Below, one piece after another: positions 44,738-58,026 of a stretch of DNA of 64,000 nt. The position numbers were made by a program, and so were the translations under genes. Positions within the stretch are counted from its first letter, which is position 1. Each line of letters starts with the position of its first letter. The notes under the pieces were generated by a model that saw only the letters and a program-made list of their open reading frames with translations, was not told the DNA's origin and did no database searches. This DNA is from Bugula neritina (Eukaryota; Bryozoa; Gymnolaemata; Cheilostomatida; Bugulidae): contig OZ037772.1 in NCBI GenBank assembly GCA_964035545.1, forward strand, positions 10,371,318 through 10,435,317, read 5' to 3'.

Positions 44738-45366
44738 GCTCTCTCATGCAAGTTGTTTTATTTCAACTTATTTTGCTTTTCTAGATTAATTAAATATTAA
44801 ATTAAAATTATTTCTATTGCATAATGAATTATATATATAAGTACATGAAACTAGATAGATAAATATTTTATGAAGATTTTAGTTCTCATCTTAAAAAGCA
44901 AGCAACACAGCCAGTATTTTGGATAAAAAAACATGTTTTTTTATTTTATTATAAAAAATTAAAAGCTTTACAATAAAAATTAAACCTAATTTCATAATTG
45001 CTTCTGTTTTAAATTCATTGTGTATATAAGCATTTTATTATATTTCATATCATAAAACTTTATATCAATTTGAGCAATTCTTTTAGTAGTAAAATCTTAC
45101 TTGTTGATCATGAAAATGTTAGGAATCTAGACTATAGCCAGACCAGCTGCTTTCTTTAATTGTTATTACTTTGATTATTATTTGTATTTTATTGTTATTA
45201 GTAACCATTGTTGGTACTGGCTGTATTAAAATAGCAAAAATTCCTGACATAATTTCAAAAACGAATGAAAGATAAACAATTCATTTGAAAAATTTGCAAT
45301 AAATTTCTGAAAAGTTAACTGTGCATTTGTGGGTGCGTGCGTGTACATGTATATATTTTATTTCTT
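44738..45366. other. Intergenic spacer between genes H and C (divergent starts)
   Basis: The 5' ends of gene H (minus) and lectin gene C (plus) face apart across about 1.2 kb. No promoter element could be assigned; the region is AT-rich with a short GTGCGTGCGTG run near 45335. Confidence 0.35.
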
Positions 45367-45782
45367 TACTTTGCATAATCAATAGTTTCAAATTAAATTT
45401 TACACTTTAGTTTCCTCTAAATTTAATAACTTGAGGCTTGCAATCAATTTTCTAATATATATTATAACCATCAAATGGACCCACAGATTGCTTGTATGTT
45501 GGAAATAGGTTTAAGAAACTCTGAAGGAAAATAACAATCAACAGATTCTATTTTATATATTATATTATATATATTATAAATATATTAATTTCCTTTACTC
45601 TACATACAGAATCAATAATTTCAAATTAAATTTTAAATTAGTTTCTATTTTAATTTAATAACTTGCTGCTTGCAACCAATTTTCTAATCTAACTATCAAT
45701 GAGACCCACAGACTATACTTGTATATTGAATAGGTTTAATAAACCGCATACAGAAACAATCAACTATAAGTTTTATTTTATA
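45367..45782 (+). repeat. Two copies of the ~185-bp 5'-flank repeat upstream of gene C
   Basis: Blocks 45367-45555 and 45586-45782 carry the same words as the gene A flank in gene-relative orientation (AAATTAAATTTTA, GCTTGCAATCAATTTTCTAA, GACCCACAGA, AACAATCAAC). Gene A also has two copies and gene B only one. Confidence 0.7.
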
Positions 45783-45911
45783 TTCACCAATTTGGTAATC
45801 AATAATCTTATATTCCAATGTTGCTAGATAATTATCACTGCATGGTCACTTTAAACACACCCTGACAGCGGTCCTGTTGGTGGTTCTGTCTCTGTCAGCA
45901 GTCTTTTGAAT

Positions 45912-48392
45912 ATGAATATTCCATCTGCTTTGATTTGGTTTACAGGTATATATATACTATATTTACATATTTTACTCTAAATTTATTACCTAAATTATAT
46001 TTGATATTTTATTATTGCCTAAAATATTAATTGATTGCTATAGCTGAAAAGCTAAGTTTAATTAAATATTTTGTTTTACAGAATAGAAACAACAGCTATT
46101 TCTTAATTATTCTGGTCAGCCTATAACCAGTGATTGTTATACACTTAGTTTATTATTATAATCAATAATATTTATTTATAATAAATATATATATATATAT
46201 ATATGTTACTGTCTGTTGAGTTTATTCTTATTTTATTTACTAATTTATATATTTATATTTTATTATTGCTTTGAAATGTTGATTGGTTGTCATAATTGAA
46301 AAATAGATTTAATTATATATTGTGTTTTGTTGAATATAAGCAAAAGCTTTTTTTTTCTTCACACTTTTTGAATTATTACGATTGCTGATAATTAATATAC
46401 TTACAACAATTTTGATATAGCTTAGAAACACTTTTAGGAACTTTTAACTGCGAATGTTAATAAAATTCTAGAATGTAACAAATATACATACTATTATAGA
46501 GTTTATAATATATTTTTTATAAACTACTTCAAGGTATAGCTATTATAGGTTTAAGTGTTGGTTCATTAATCTCTAACCATGCATTACCAAAGTACAATAA
46601 CATAGTTTAGTTCCTGGTAATAATTTCTAAAATAATTTATTATACATGCTCAACTTGATTCATTTTATTTTGTAGTTGTAGTGCACCTGGTAGCACCTGT
46701 TGATTGCCAATGTACCAGTAGCATTGACAGATTCAGAAGATACAGTGTACCAGAGAACATGTCAGTCACAGATCATATGACAGGTGAAGCAATGTTCAGT
46801 CCAGTGGCTGAAATCTGTCTTCTAAAATATACAGAAGACAAAACATGTCTTGGAATGGTTTATGATGTCATAGAGAAAAGATGTTTCCTGAAGGAATGTG
46901 TGAATCCCCATCTGTTTACCAAGTGGAAAGGATCGAAATCTGACTATTCTATTCAGATTTCCCAGAGAGCCAATGTGCAGCCAAATAAGCTGCTAGCAAG
47001 AGGTGAAAATATTGTTAAACAATGAGATCACTATATAGAATATACAAACCCTGGTATATAATTCCTAGCTATAATAGTTGAAAAAATATATTAGAAAAAA
47101 TTCCTCTAAACTGACATATTATAATAAAATTGCTATTTTTGCTTATTTCACACCGAATTCCAACTGATAATTTAAATGTTAGCGCAAAATGATTTTGAAA
47201 CATCTTTTTTTAGGAAAACCTGCAGAGCTTTCAAGTGAGTACATTGACGCCCATGACTCTGGTTATTCTTACGAAGCTCAAAAAGCAGTGGATGGCATTT
47301 ACATTGATAGTGCAGGTTATTACGGATCTATGGCACACAGTGAGAAAGAATTCAGACCCTGGTGGAGGGTGGATCTGGTTGATGTTTACTGTGTCTGGGC
47401 TGTCAACATTCTCAACAGAGCAACAAGTAAGTAGCAACTTTTTAATAAACACCTGCAGTTAATCTTATCTATATATCGGTAATAAAGACTGTTGTTATGT
47501 GAGGAATTGTGTCGTAAATAAAGTTGTTTTCACACAAACAAGGTTGCATATATAAGGCATATTTTATTTTTGTTCATTATAATTTTCCGCATCTACTTTT
47601 TTCAATTTCAAATTCATTTGCTATATTAAATTCTTTTTATTTTTATTTACTACATTTGCTATATATATGCATGCTTTTATTTTTATCTAACTGCATGATT
47701 TAGGTTTGAAAACCATCATTATTAATAAAGACACTATATAGAAAGTAAATGGTTACATTATTTTGAGTTGATTATCAATCATTTTATAGTATAATATTAT
47801 ATTGTAAATCCATTATTAATCAAACACTAGTTCTAGTGAAAGATGTATCTTACCTCTCATGCTTTTTTAATATATATGCTTAAACTGCGCTAAAACAGTG
47901 TTAGCTTCTCCTAAAATTATAAATATTTTCAGAGAATAAAATTTTACATCTTATATATAGTAAGAATTATATAAACACATCAGTGGTAGTCTACAGTCAT
48001 ATATTCGTTTGCAAGAGTATAAAATATGCAAATCATCTTTCAATTTATAATTTATAAATTAATTTCTAACTTTCAGTTACAACTGTATAAAGATGTTAAT
48101 TTGCCTGCTTTCTAAAAATAACTGCTTATATCTTTATCAAATTTGAATTTCTAACTCTTTAGTGCGCTGGGAAAGGGCAGTGAATGTTGAAGTTACAGTT
48201 GCTATGACAGAAAAAGAAATAGAATTTACTGGAACAAATCCTGAAATCCTGTGCTACTACCATGAAGGAGTTCTTAACCGATACTACACTCTGGTTACTT
48301 GTACACAACCAATCAGAGGCCGTTTTGTTCAGATTTTGTTTAATGATACAACAAGTTTGAATATTTTTGAAGTTGAGGTTCATGGAATTTGA
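45912..48392 (+). CDS. Secreted PAN + F-type lectin protein (gene C)
   Basis: Exons 45912-45945, 46676-47002, 47214-47426 and 48163-48392 (phase 1 throughout) give 267 aa. Exon 1 encodes MNIPSALIWFT exactly as in gene A, and the PAN exon also matches A (DCQCTS, MFSPVAE). The lectin half and 3' flank match gene B (DSGYSYEAQKAVDGIYID). Binding loop: H-X26-R-A-T-M-R-W-E-R. One PAN cysteine is lost: the CLLKC motif reads CLLKY (TAT for TGT), so one disulfide should be missing. A possible polyadenylation signal, AATAAA, lies at about 48669. Orientation is opposite to A and B. Confidence 0.85.
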
Positions 48393-49479
48393 TAATTCAA
48401 CTGCATTGATTTCACATAAATTTTATGTTGTCGGAACTATACAAGGCCAATGTTAAGATTACTGCTTTAGAGTTACTGTGCTGTAGTGGTTTCATTTTAT
48501 TTACTTTAGCTCAAGATACAAAGCTTGAGTGTGTATTTGTACAATTTGATTATTATATGTATTTTTTTCTGTTTTGTTTAGGCTTACCATGTTTTAGAAG
48601 TAAATTTTATTCTAAAGTTGTGGTTAATATTCTCAATTAATTGTTGTTATCACCTTGAAAATCTAACAATAAAGAGTTGATGACTCAACAGGCAAGGTTT
48701 GAAGAAGCAATTAAGCCAACACATAAAAGCAGTAATGGCATTAATTAAAGCTTCAGCTTTGATCTCGCTTGATTCTCACATCTGCATACTGACATTTGAT
48801 TCTTGTTTGAGTATATAGCTAAACAGTTTCTTGAGCTGTTAATATGCCTATAACTTATTGTAAAAACTACTCCCCCTGCAACAAATAAAGTAGCCTGCTC
48901 CAACCTGCTACTTCTTTTACAGTACTATATATAGACGATTATAATTATTTCAAACTATTACAGCAAAAACATTCTAACTATGGTGGAAACTTGTTTGTAA
49001 GAGTTGTGGGTTCACAGTTTTATTTTATATATACAAATATGGATCCTAGTATAATTTATATTATGCTTTCGTTATCCTAAGCAAATGGTGGCTAAAAGCT
49101 CATTAAACTTTATAAATCAAAGTAAAAGCTATCAGTATAAATGAACTCATTGAAACCCCACCGTTTATATTAAACTCCTTATAATCAAAATTTCTTGCAT
49201 GTAATTAACTAAAGATGAACGCTTGATGTTTGAAATCGATACTCTAGCATATGGTTTTGTAGAAATTATACACATTAAACAAATTTTTGACAAGTTTGAT
49301 AAACTTTGAAAAAACAAAAGCAGCTTCTTTTATCTATGTTTCATTAACTTAAGATGATCAGTGACGATATATATAGTATAGCACATTTGTATATGTTAAA
49401 AATTTAACAAAAGTCACTGTTCATTCGAGTGTTTTCGTTTACCCTAGTAGCTGGTATATCTTGCCATCAACCTTTCAGA
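48393..49479. other. Intergenic spacer between genes C and psi-D
   Basis: No exon. From about 49060 on it is recognisably similar to 50870-51286, the flank of gene D, and so belongs to the tandem duplicate. Confidence 0.45.
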
Positions 49480-50325
49480 ATGAGAATTTGTTCGGCTTTG
49501 TCTCGGTTTGCAGATTTGTATATGATGTGTTTATCATATTTTGCTCAATGCATTGTCAGTTTACCTTCACATTATATTCATTTTTTCATTGTTCAAATAA
49601 TCTTTTGGTCAATGTTGATTGAGCATGCTAACAAAATTTTAGCCTCTTTTTTACATAATTAGAAAATTTGAAACAGAATTCTGGTAGCGGTATGTATAGT
49701 AATGATCTTTTACATCTGTTTGGCAAGGCTTGCTGGTAAACAGCTGCCAATTAGCTAAAGGTCTGAATAAATTTTCTCAAATTATCTTTAACTTCAATAG
49801 ATAATAATTTGTATTTACATAAATATAATTTATTATTGTGGCATTGATGAAAAAATAATTTTAGTGTGACTCAGAATTTCAGTGACTATTATAATAAACC
49901 CTAAATCCATAATAAGTCAGATGCCCAATTTATTACTTTTTTAAATGCAGACGTACTAATATCTTTATTACTTGCTCATGCTTGATCTTAATTTTTAGTT
50001 GTAGTGCACCTGCTAGCACCTGTTGATAGCCAATGTACCAGCCGCATTGACAGATTCAGAAGATACAGTGTACCAGAGAACATGTCAGTCACAGGTCATA
50101 TGACAGGTGAATCAATGTTCAGTCAAGTGGCTGAAATCTGTCTGCTGAAATGTACAGAAGACAAGAAATGTCTGGGAATGGTTTATGATGTCATAGAAAA
50201 AAGATGTTTTCTGAAGGAATGTGTAAACCCCCATCTGTTCACAGAGTGGAAAGGATCGAAATCTGACTATTCTATTCAGATTTCCCAGAGAGCCAACATG
50301 CAGCCAGATAAGCTGCTTGCAAGAG
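49480..50325 (+). pseudogene. Half copy of a lectin gene: signal and PAN exons only (psi-D)
   Basis: The signal exon 49480-49513 (MRICSALSRFA) and PAN exon 49999-50325 parallel gene D exons 1 and 2, but no lectin exons follow before gene D itself starts. The exon 1 donor is destroyed: CAG is followed by ATTTGT where gene D has GTATGT. The next GT, four bases on, would shift frame into an early stop. The PAN reading frame itself is intact, with all cysteines, so loss is recent or the exon is still used. The unit 49060-50330 is a diverged tandem duplicate of 50870-52165, offset by 1807 bases. Confidence 0.7.
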
Positions 50326-51286
50326 GTAAGTAATATGTTATAAAATATTATATATTAGCTTATAGAAAAATAAAAAATTCTACCTGAAATTCAAAATTAA
50401 TTTAGAAATCACAAAAATTCAGCTCAAAAAAACAAAACAGATTGACACAAAAGCCTTTTCATTTTATTGTTATAACATTTGTATTTTGGTGACATAAAGT
50501 TCAAACTTTCCAACAATTGCGCGGCACTATAGACATAGGCTTAAAGAAAAATCTGAGAAGACTACAGTAAAAATCAGAGGTTAGAGTAATGCTAAAAAGG
50601 TAACTAATGAAAAACGCCAAACGCGAAGTAATAATTAATGTCAGATATTAAACAGTAAGGAAGACATTGGGAGAGTGTCAGCAACGGAGTGGAAAAAACA
50701 CTATATGCATGTCTAAAAAGTATACGGATTTGTATTCATTTGTAACCTGTCAAATGTATGTATATATGCCTTATACAATTTTACTTTAAAATATTATAGC
50801 CTTAAAATATATGCTTATATAGAAACTTGATTATAGAATTTAATAGTAGGTTCATAATTTTTTATGTTTATATAAAAACAAACACCACAAAATATAATGC
50901 ATGCTTTCGTCATTCTAAGTTAAAATTGGCTGAAATTATATAGACTGCATTCTAATCAAAGTGAAAGCTATTAGTATAAGTGAATTCCAGTTTCTTCTAA
51001 AAGAGAACTTTTCCATGTAATTAACTACAGATCGATACTTGATGTTGGAAATCAATAATTTAACATATAACGCTTTTGTAGACATCTCATATTAACTAAA
51101 TGTTAGACAAGTTTAACAAACTTTGAAATACAGAAAAAGCTTATTTTAGTTATGTTTCATTAACATGATAATCAATAATGATATTCTGCGTTTGTATATT
51201 ATATTGAGAATTCACCAAAAGTTGCTGTTCATTGGAGTGATTTACGTTGCTAGCTTATATAGTAGCTATAGCATCAACCTTTAAGA
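50326..51286. other. Spacer between psi-D and gene D
   Basis: No lectin exons found on the plus strand, which is the basis for calling psi-D truncated. The second half is the 5' flank of gene D. Confidence 0.5.
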
Positions 51287-53790
51287 ATGAGAACTGTTTC
51301 GGCTTTGTTTTGGTTTGCAGGTATGTTATATGTGTGGTTTTATTATTAATTCTCTTCAAGGCGTAGTCAGGTATAATTAATGTCATATTATTTTCCTTTT
51401 TTTATTGTTCAAATAGCCTTTTGTTTAATGTTGATTGAGCATATGCTAGCAGAATTTCAGCCTTTTTTTTACAATTAACACCTTTAAACACATTTTCAGC
51501 AGCAATCTAAATATTATTTATCTTTTTAATTACATATGTTATTGGCAAAACTTCCTATAATTATAGTATATAACACTATAAGCAATTAGCTTATATCATG
51601 AGTAAATATTCTTCAATTATTATTATTGATTTAATGAATAATAAAGATATGTAAATGCAGTCAGTATTTTTCCATTTTGGCATAAATGAAAGCACTATTT
51701 TAGTATAAATCAAAGTTTCAGTAATTATTATACCCCTAAATCCATGAGTTCATGCAGGTGCAAAATTTACTTTTATTTAAAAATTAGTAAAAGATTTTAG
51801 CTTGCTTTAATGCATGCATGCTGATTTTTAGTTGTAGTGCACCTGGTAGCACCTGCTAATAGTCAATGTACCAGCCGCATAATTGACAGATTCAGAAGAT
51901 ACAGTGTACCAGAGAACATGTCAGTCACAGATCATATGACAGGTGAATCAATGTTCAGTCAAGTGGCTGAAATCTGTCTGCTGAAATGTACAGAAGACAA
52001 GAAATGTCTGGGAATGGTTTATGATGTCATAGAGAAAAGATGTTTCCTGAAGGAATGTGTAAACCCCCATCTGTTCACAGAGTGGAAAGGATCGAAATCT
52101 GACTATTCTATTCAGATTTCCCAAAGAGCCAACGTGCAGCCAAATAAGCTGCTTGCAAGAGGTATATATATGTTTTAAAATGATAAGAATATTTTTTATA
52201 GAAAATAAAAAATTCCACCTGACAACCAAAATTAATTCAAAAGCCACAAAAAGTTCAGCTCAAAAGACATTGCAGATTGACACAAAAGTATTATCATTTT
52301 GATTGTTATATAATCTCTATGTTTTCTAATATTGAATTGGGCATTTCTGGTGAAATAATGTTGAGGCACTAGGCTTATACAGAAAACTAAATTGAAATGA
52401 TTGTTAAAGATTGGAGAAGTTATATATTAGATAGTGAAGCGCCCCTTCCATATCTCCCTAAGATACGCCAAAACCTTGATTCTTCACTCACATAATAGAA
52501 TATACCAGATTTAAATTCGGCTATTTTAGCTATAATGCATGCACATATAGGCTACATAGGCGTGTACTGTATACGCATACAGGCTATTTAACAACTTCTG
52601 GCCTTGTAACCTAAACTTGTGAACTTTTACACGGTTGTATTTCACCTTTAAGTTACTAACAAAACAACACACTCCACGATGCATGCACCTCCCCATCATT
52701 TACCCAAGAGGTAGCTTTTCTAATCAACACATATAATAAGGAAATAAAGAAATATTAATTAATTCACACCTTTCACACTCTTTGCTCCCTTCGTCTTTTT
52801 TAGGTAAACCTGCTAAACTTTCAACCGAGTACGTTGAGAAGAACAGCGAATACTCGTTTGGAGCTGATAAAGCTGTTGATGGCATTTACATTAGCAAAAG
52901 ATTTCGTGAATCAACAGCCCACAGTCTCTCAGAATATAGACCCTGGTGGAGGGTGGATCTGGTTGATGTTTACTGTGTCTGGGCTGTCAACATTCTTAAC
53001 AGAGCAAGAAGTAAGTGGCAAACTGTTACTATGCAGCTATTGTGCATTTTTATGCCTCGATTCTCTTCAAACATTTTAAAAGCTCTAATTTCTTAACTGC
53101 ATGCAAAAAGTTTGGTAGATATATTATAAACACTTTTGACATTTAAAATTTAAAGACTTTTTTTCTCGTTTTTGCCTAAATTTTTGTATAACTCAATATT
53201 ATGTATATACTATTATGTTGAGTAGAGATTTTTATTCATCTATGAACTAACTTCCTAACAATCTATCAATGCATGGTTAACATAGCTATATAGGAGCTTT
53301 TTGTTTTGATATTTCTTAACTGCTTAAAAACTTGTATTTTAGGCATTATATAGAGCTATACTGCATCTCCTGTTATTATTTTTACATCAGTTACGTTTCT
53401 TGATTGGCTGTGTGTTTGGTGGTGCTCCAAAGTGTCCGATCCTGAGCCCAGAACTTACCAGTACACCATTTAAAATTTCCAATTAACTCGTATATTTGTA
53501 TACTCTTTTTTTCTATGCTAATTATATTCAATGAACAATGTGCTCGTCTTACTTAATTAGGATTTTGGCAAAGATCATTGAATGCTGAGGTTACAGTTGC
53601 TATGACAGAGGACAAGATAGAATTTACTGGAACAAACCCTAAAGTACAGTGTTACTACCATGATGGAGTTCTTGACCAATTCTACACCCTGGCTACTTGT
53701 AAACAACCAATCAGAGGTCGCTTTGTTCAGATTCTTCTTAATGCTGAAACAGTTTTGAATCTTTATGAAGTGGAGGTATTTGGAGTGTAA
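51287..53790 (+). CDS. Secreted PAN + F-type lectin protein (gene D)
   Basis: Exons 51287-51320, 51832-52161, 52804-53010 and 53561-53790 (phase 1 throughout) give 266 aa. The signal peptide begins MRTVSALFWFA. The PAN domain has the SRIIDRF/MFSQVAE form of gene B. The lectin half resembles gene A (FGADKAVDGIYIS, AHSLSEYRPWW, ending EVEVFGV). Binding loop H-X26-R-A-R-R-F-W-Q-R: the usual Asp is Arg. Exon 4 already has the WQRSLNAE form seen in genes E-G, so D may be close to the ancestor of that subfamily. Intron 3 shares sequence with relics at 58720 and 61780. Confidence 0.85.
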
Positions 53791-55155
53791 TTTTTTAATA
53801 ATTCGCTTTACTTAAAGAATCCCTGACACACTTTACTAAATGCAGTGCTAAAATTTTCTTATATATGTTAGTTTTCATTTACATACTGTTTTAAGGTTGG
53901 ATGTTTATAAACAATTTTGTTTCATAATGAATTTTGTGTGAGTATATTGTATTGAAATGGTTTGGGATTTCTGATCGCCTGAAAACGGAATTTTCTGTTG
54001 GTTTTGACTTTACTGTTACCATAAAACTTATACTAATTATAGCTAACTTTCATTGCATGCTATTGTTAGCTGCGGCACTGTACAGCATAATCACTGATAT
54101 GGCTTGAAAGTTCAAAGTTTAAACTTGCAAAATGTAAATGTATGTAAATGAAAACTAACATATTATATAAGAATATTTTAGTACTGCATAAGTGAAGTGT
54201 GTAAGTGATTCTTTAAATAGCTCTCGCTGCCGTACAGGATATTTGACAAAGAACACTTTTATTTATTTATTTTGTAATGTTTTGTTCTTTTAGTTACATT
54301 GCACAGAATCTGTTTTTATGGTCGTTAACTTATACTATAATCGGAATTGTCTGCTCAGGTGTTGCTCTAACTGGTTAAGTTGCTGCTGAGTTTTTTGTGA
54401 TGTGTTTCTTGTTTTTTCAGTGATATAATGTTTGCTGTGCTGGTCAAAATACCACCTATAGAATATGATAGCAGCTAGTGAGAGTTTTCACTTTGATTTG
54501 TGTTTTTGCTTGAATTGATTGATGTCTGCATTGGTAATAAAATTGAACTTAGTTCAAACTCTGTTGATTTATTGCTATGCATATAGTCATGTTATGGCCT
54601 TTAGTAGCCACAATTAGTTATATATGAACAGGTATTGAAGAAATGTAAAAATATTATACATGCAGTCTACAACAGCGAATGATTGGCAGTGGTGTGATAC
54701 AACATATACCTAGTTTCAAATATTTGTGAATGAATTGAAATTTTTCGCAATACCGTATTTCATATAGATTGCTGGTTTAAATAACTCAGAAGACAAATAA
54801 ATAAGCAACCTTATATAATACTCTATAAATAACAAGTCCAAAAATATTGGTTCATAATAACAAGTGCACTGTTTATAAGTGAGAAAACACTGCACATGGC
54901 TCTTTCTTTTTTCTACAAGCTTAGTTAATCATTTATTTCAGCTAATTAGTTTTATTCCTGTATTAAAAGCTTTCCATATTTTTGAAAAATCGTCATTACT
55001 TACATAAGGTTGGCTATAGCTGTATTATATTTCATTGACTATAAATTTACATAAAACTATATAGAATAATAAATTCTGACCATAATTTCATAGTAATGAC
55101 AACATGAAGTTCTGTGAATTAAGCTATAAACAAAACTTGGAAAATACAGCTGCAT
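53791..55155. other. Non-coding, 3' flank of gene D
   Basis: AT-rich. A possible polyadenylation signal (AATAAA) occurs at about 54536; no exon is seen. Confidence 0.4.
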
Positions 55156-55159
55156 TAGT

Positions 55160-55375
55160 ATATTATGGGTGTGCATGTTGTTTATTGGTATTGTGTATAG
55201 TATGTGTGTATTATTTATTGGTGTTGTGTATAGCATGTGTGTATTATTTATTGGTATTGTGTACAGCATGTGTGTATTATCTATTGTTGTTGTGTATAGC
55301 ATGTATATTAGTTATTGACATTGTGTATTATAGCATGTATGTACTAGTTATTGCAATCATTGTTAATTACTTGCA
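55160..55375. repeat. 33-bp minisatellite, about 6 copies
   Basis: Units TTGTGTATAGCATGTGTGTA plus TTATTTATTGGTA start at 55191, 55224, 55257 and 55290 (exact 33-base step), decaying after 55320. Overlapping Val/Cys/Leu-Tyr frames on either strand are by-products. Confidence 0.85.
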
Positions 55376-55495
55376 GAAAGTCTTCAAGCAAGTGTTTCAC
55401 AAATATTGATTTGTAAGCACTTCAACTGTAATTAATATATCTAAGTGCTATATAATATATAGAACTTATATATATGAATTGCACTTCAATAGAAA

Positions 55496-55720
55496 TAAGC
55501 AGTAGTGGTCTAGTATATTGAACAATGAAAGATGGTGCACTGGATCACAGGTGTGAATCCCAACAGAGAGAGGGAAACACCATTAGTGATGTCAGAGACA
55601 AAACTGCTTTTTCTGTGTCACAACATTAATTGGCAGTTGTCAAAACTGGCATATATCTTGATATAGTCAACATTGTTGTCTGATCTCCTGATGATAAGAG
55701 TAAGAGTGAATGACTTTTTT
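55496..55720 (+). mobile_element. Second SINE family, plus-strand copy
   Basis: tRNA-like head (GCAGTAGTGGTCTAGTATAT, B-box-like GTGTGAATCCCA), then CACCATTAGTGATGTCAGAG. It matches the minus-strand fragment at 14372-14462 and shares only the head and CATTGGTGATG-type block with the main SINE family. The downstream limit is uncertain. Confidence 0.45.
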
Positions 55721-55790
55721 CTATTTTGGGACAGGACAAGCTGCATATATATTTATATGTTATAATCGCTATTCTTGTAAGAGCCCAGGG

Positions 55791-55880
<90 letters not shown>

Positions 55881-56003
55881 TATATAATTTCTTGATGTAA
55901 AAATTTAAATTTGTCAATATTGTGCCTGAGGAGTGCCAAAGAGGCATGAAACTATTAGTAGTACAATAAAACAACATCTATATAATTAAATTGCTCTTTT
56001 CCT

Positions 56004-56059
<56 letters not shown>

Positions 56060-56070
56060 TATATATATAG
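55791..56070. repeat. Two (TA)n tracts flanking a short unique block
   Basis: TA runs at about 55791-55885 and 56009-56070 enclose about 120 bases that contain TGCCTGAGGAGTGCCAAAGA and GGCATGAAAC. Confidence 0.9.
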
Positions 56071-56472
56071 TTGTATAAGCAACTCATAATTGCTTCTATT
56101 GTAGCAAAAAAGAACTTATGTGCGATTGCTGCAGCTTGTAGCGTTATAACTAGAGTTTACTGAGATTCAAATTATGGGTCCTCGGTTGTTAAGACGGGTT
56201 TTGGTTCAGATATTTATATATTTGAAATAATTGCATATTTTAAATATAGTCATGTGATTTATTGATTGCTTCATATGAATAATACTGTTTTTATTAAATT
56301 GAAAGAGGTAATACATTTACAAATAACTTTGCTTCTATTAGTTTCAGTTTATAGATTATATGATAGGCAGCATATAGCATTATAGGCAATGGTTAAGCGA
56401 TATAAGTTTTTCAACCATGCAGGGAAGAATTTAAATAACAAAAGTTTTACTCTATAATAAATATTAAAACTT

Positions 56473-58026
56473 TTATTGACCAATAAAAGTTTGTGAAATG
56501 CCGTGCACTTCCACTTCATATATATTTAAATATGTTGTTGCATCAAACAGAATCTGAAAAAATCGGCCTCTGATTGGTTGTTTACAAGTAATCAGGGTGT
56601 AGAATTGGTTAAGAACTCCATCATGGTAGTAACACAGTACTTCAGGGTTTGTTCCAGTAAATTCTATCTCTTCTTCTGTCATAGCAACTGTAACCTCAGC
56701 ATTCAAAGATCTTTGCCAGTATGTAGTAGAACCAGCTGAAATAACAATAAACTGCAGGTACAAATATGATTACAATCTTAAATCTTATTTTATTGTGAAT
56801 TAAAAAAATGCATTATTTATATAACAATGTAAGTTTGCAAAGTGCGTGAGTGTGTGTGCGTGGGTGTGTGTGCATGGGTGTGTGTGCGTGCGTGGGTGTG
56901 CGTGGGTGTGTTTGCGTGGGTGTGTGTGCGTGGGTTTGTGTGCGTGGGTGTGTGCGTGTGTGTGTGCGTGTGCGTGGGTGTGTGCGTGTGTGTGTGCGTG
57001 TGAGTGTGTGTGTGTGTGCGTGGGTTTGTGTGCGTGGCAATAAAGTATGACGAAGCATTAGAGATTGATCACCAGTATACCAACTGCAACAGAACTCACT
57101 ATTAGCTCTGTTGAGAATGTTGACAGCCCAGACACAGTAAACATCAACCAGATCCACCCTCCACCAGGGTCTATACTCCCGCTTGCTATGAGCCATAGAT
57201 ACATAGTTGCCACTGCTAGAGTAAATACCATCTACAGCTTTTGATGCATCATATCGTGCTGAATCAAAATCACTTGATAATTTCGCTGCCTTTCCTACAA
57301 TAGTTTATTATAAAGACTTGGTAGACACTAGAATATGAACAAGTGAAACCAATTCAATGCATATTTTAACCAGATTCAAGATAGAGCTAGCAAATAGAAA
57401 ATAATATAGAAGCTCCAAATATCATAACAATTATTCAATTTTAGAATCATTATTCACTAAAGTTTTTAAACTATGTTCATAAACTTTAGTAATCGCAATA
57501 ATTCTTCAATTTATCCAATACCACAACTATTTATACACTAAAATCTGTAAATATTATTACTCACCTCTTGCCAGTAACTTATCGTGCTGTGAAATAACTC
57601 TTTCTGGAATGTAAAAGAAGTAATCAGAAATTAATTCTGTCCAATTAGCAAACAGTTGAGGATTAACACATCTCTGCAGATAGCATCTTTTAGATTCATC
57701 ATAAATCACCCCCTGGCACTCCTCACCATTGGCACACTTAACCAGGCATGTTTCAACAGATTGACTGAATGTTGATTCACCTGTCATGTAGTCTAATACT
57801 GACACGTTTTCTGGTACACTGTATTTTTTGAATCTGTCAGTTTGGCCAGCAACTATAAGAGGTATCACAAGGTGCACTGTAAATGATAAAATATTTAAAT
57901 AAGTAATTGCATAAACAACAAAACTCGGACACTAGTTATATTGATAAAGTCAAACCAATTATGCATGCTTGTAAATCATATAATATAAAACTTACCTAAC
58001 CAATATATCTTGAGAAAAGAAATCAT
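56473..58026 (-). CDS. Secreted PAN + F-type lectin protein, second subfamily (gene E)
   Basis: Exons 58026-57996, 57876-57565, 57294-57100 and 56735-56473 (phase 1 throughout) give 266 aa. The signal peptide is [10 protein letters not shown] joined to [11 protein letters not shown]. The PAN domain lacks the N-terminal Cys pair of genes A-D and reads [21 protein letters not shown] ... KRCYLQRC; an extra sequon NWT is present. The lectin domain has [13 protein letters not shown] and a binding loop longer by four residues, [12 protein letters not shown], so the second Arg is displaced. The C-terminus is extended after EVEVHG by ISQTFIGQ. Intron 3 carries a CA/GT repeat. Introns 1 and 2 are shorter than in A-D. 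Confidence 0.85.
56846..57045. repeat. (TG)n-rich microsatellite in gene E intron 3
   Basis: About 200 bases of TGTGTGCGTGGG-type units on the plus strand. The equivalent position is occupied by longer arrays in genes F and G. Confidence 0.9.

Noticed and set aside
47231-47452. Minus-strand 73-aa frame opposite gene C exon 3, also seen opposite gene B exon 3
   Set aside because: Conserved only because the sense exon is conserved; antisense shadow.
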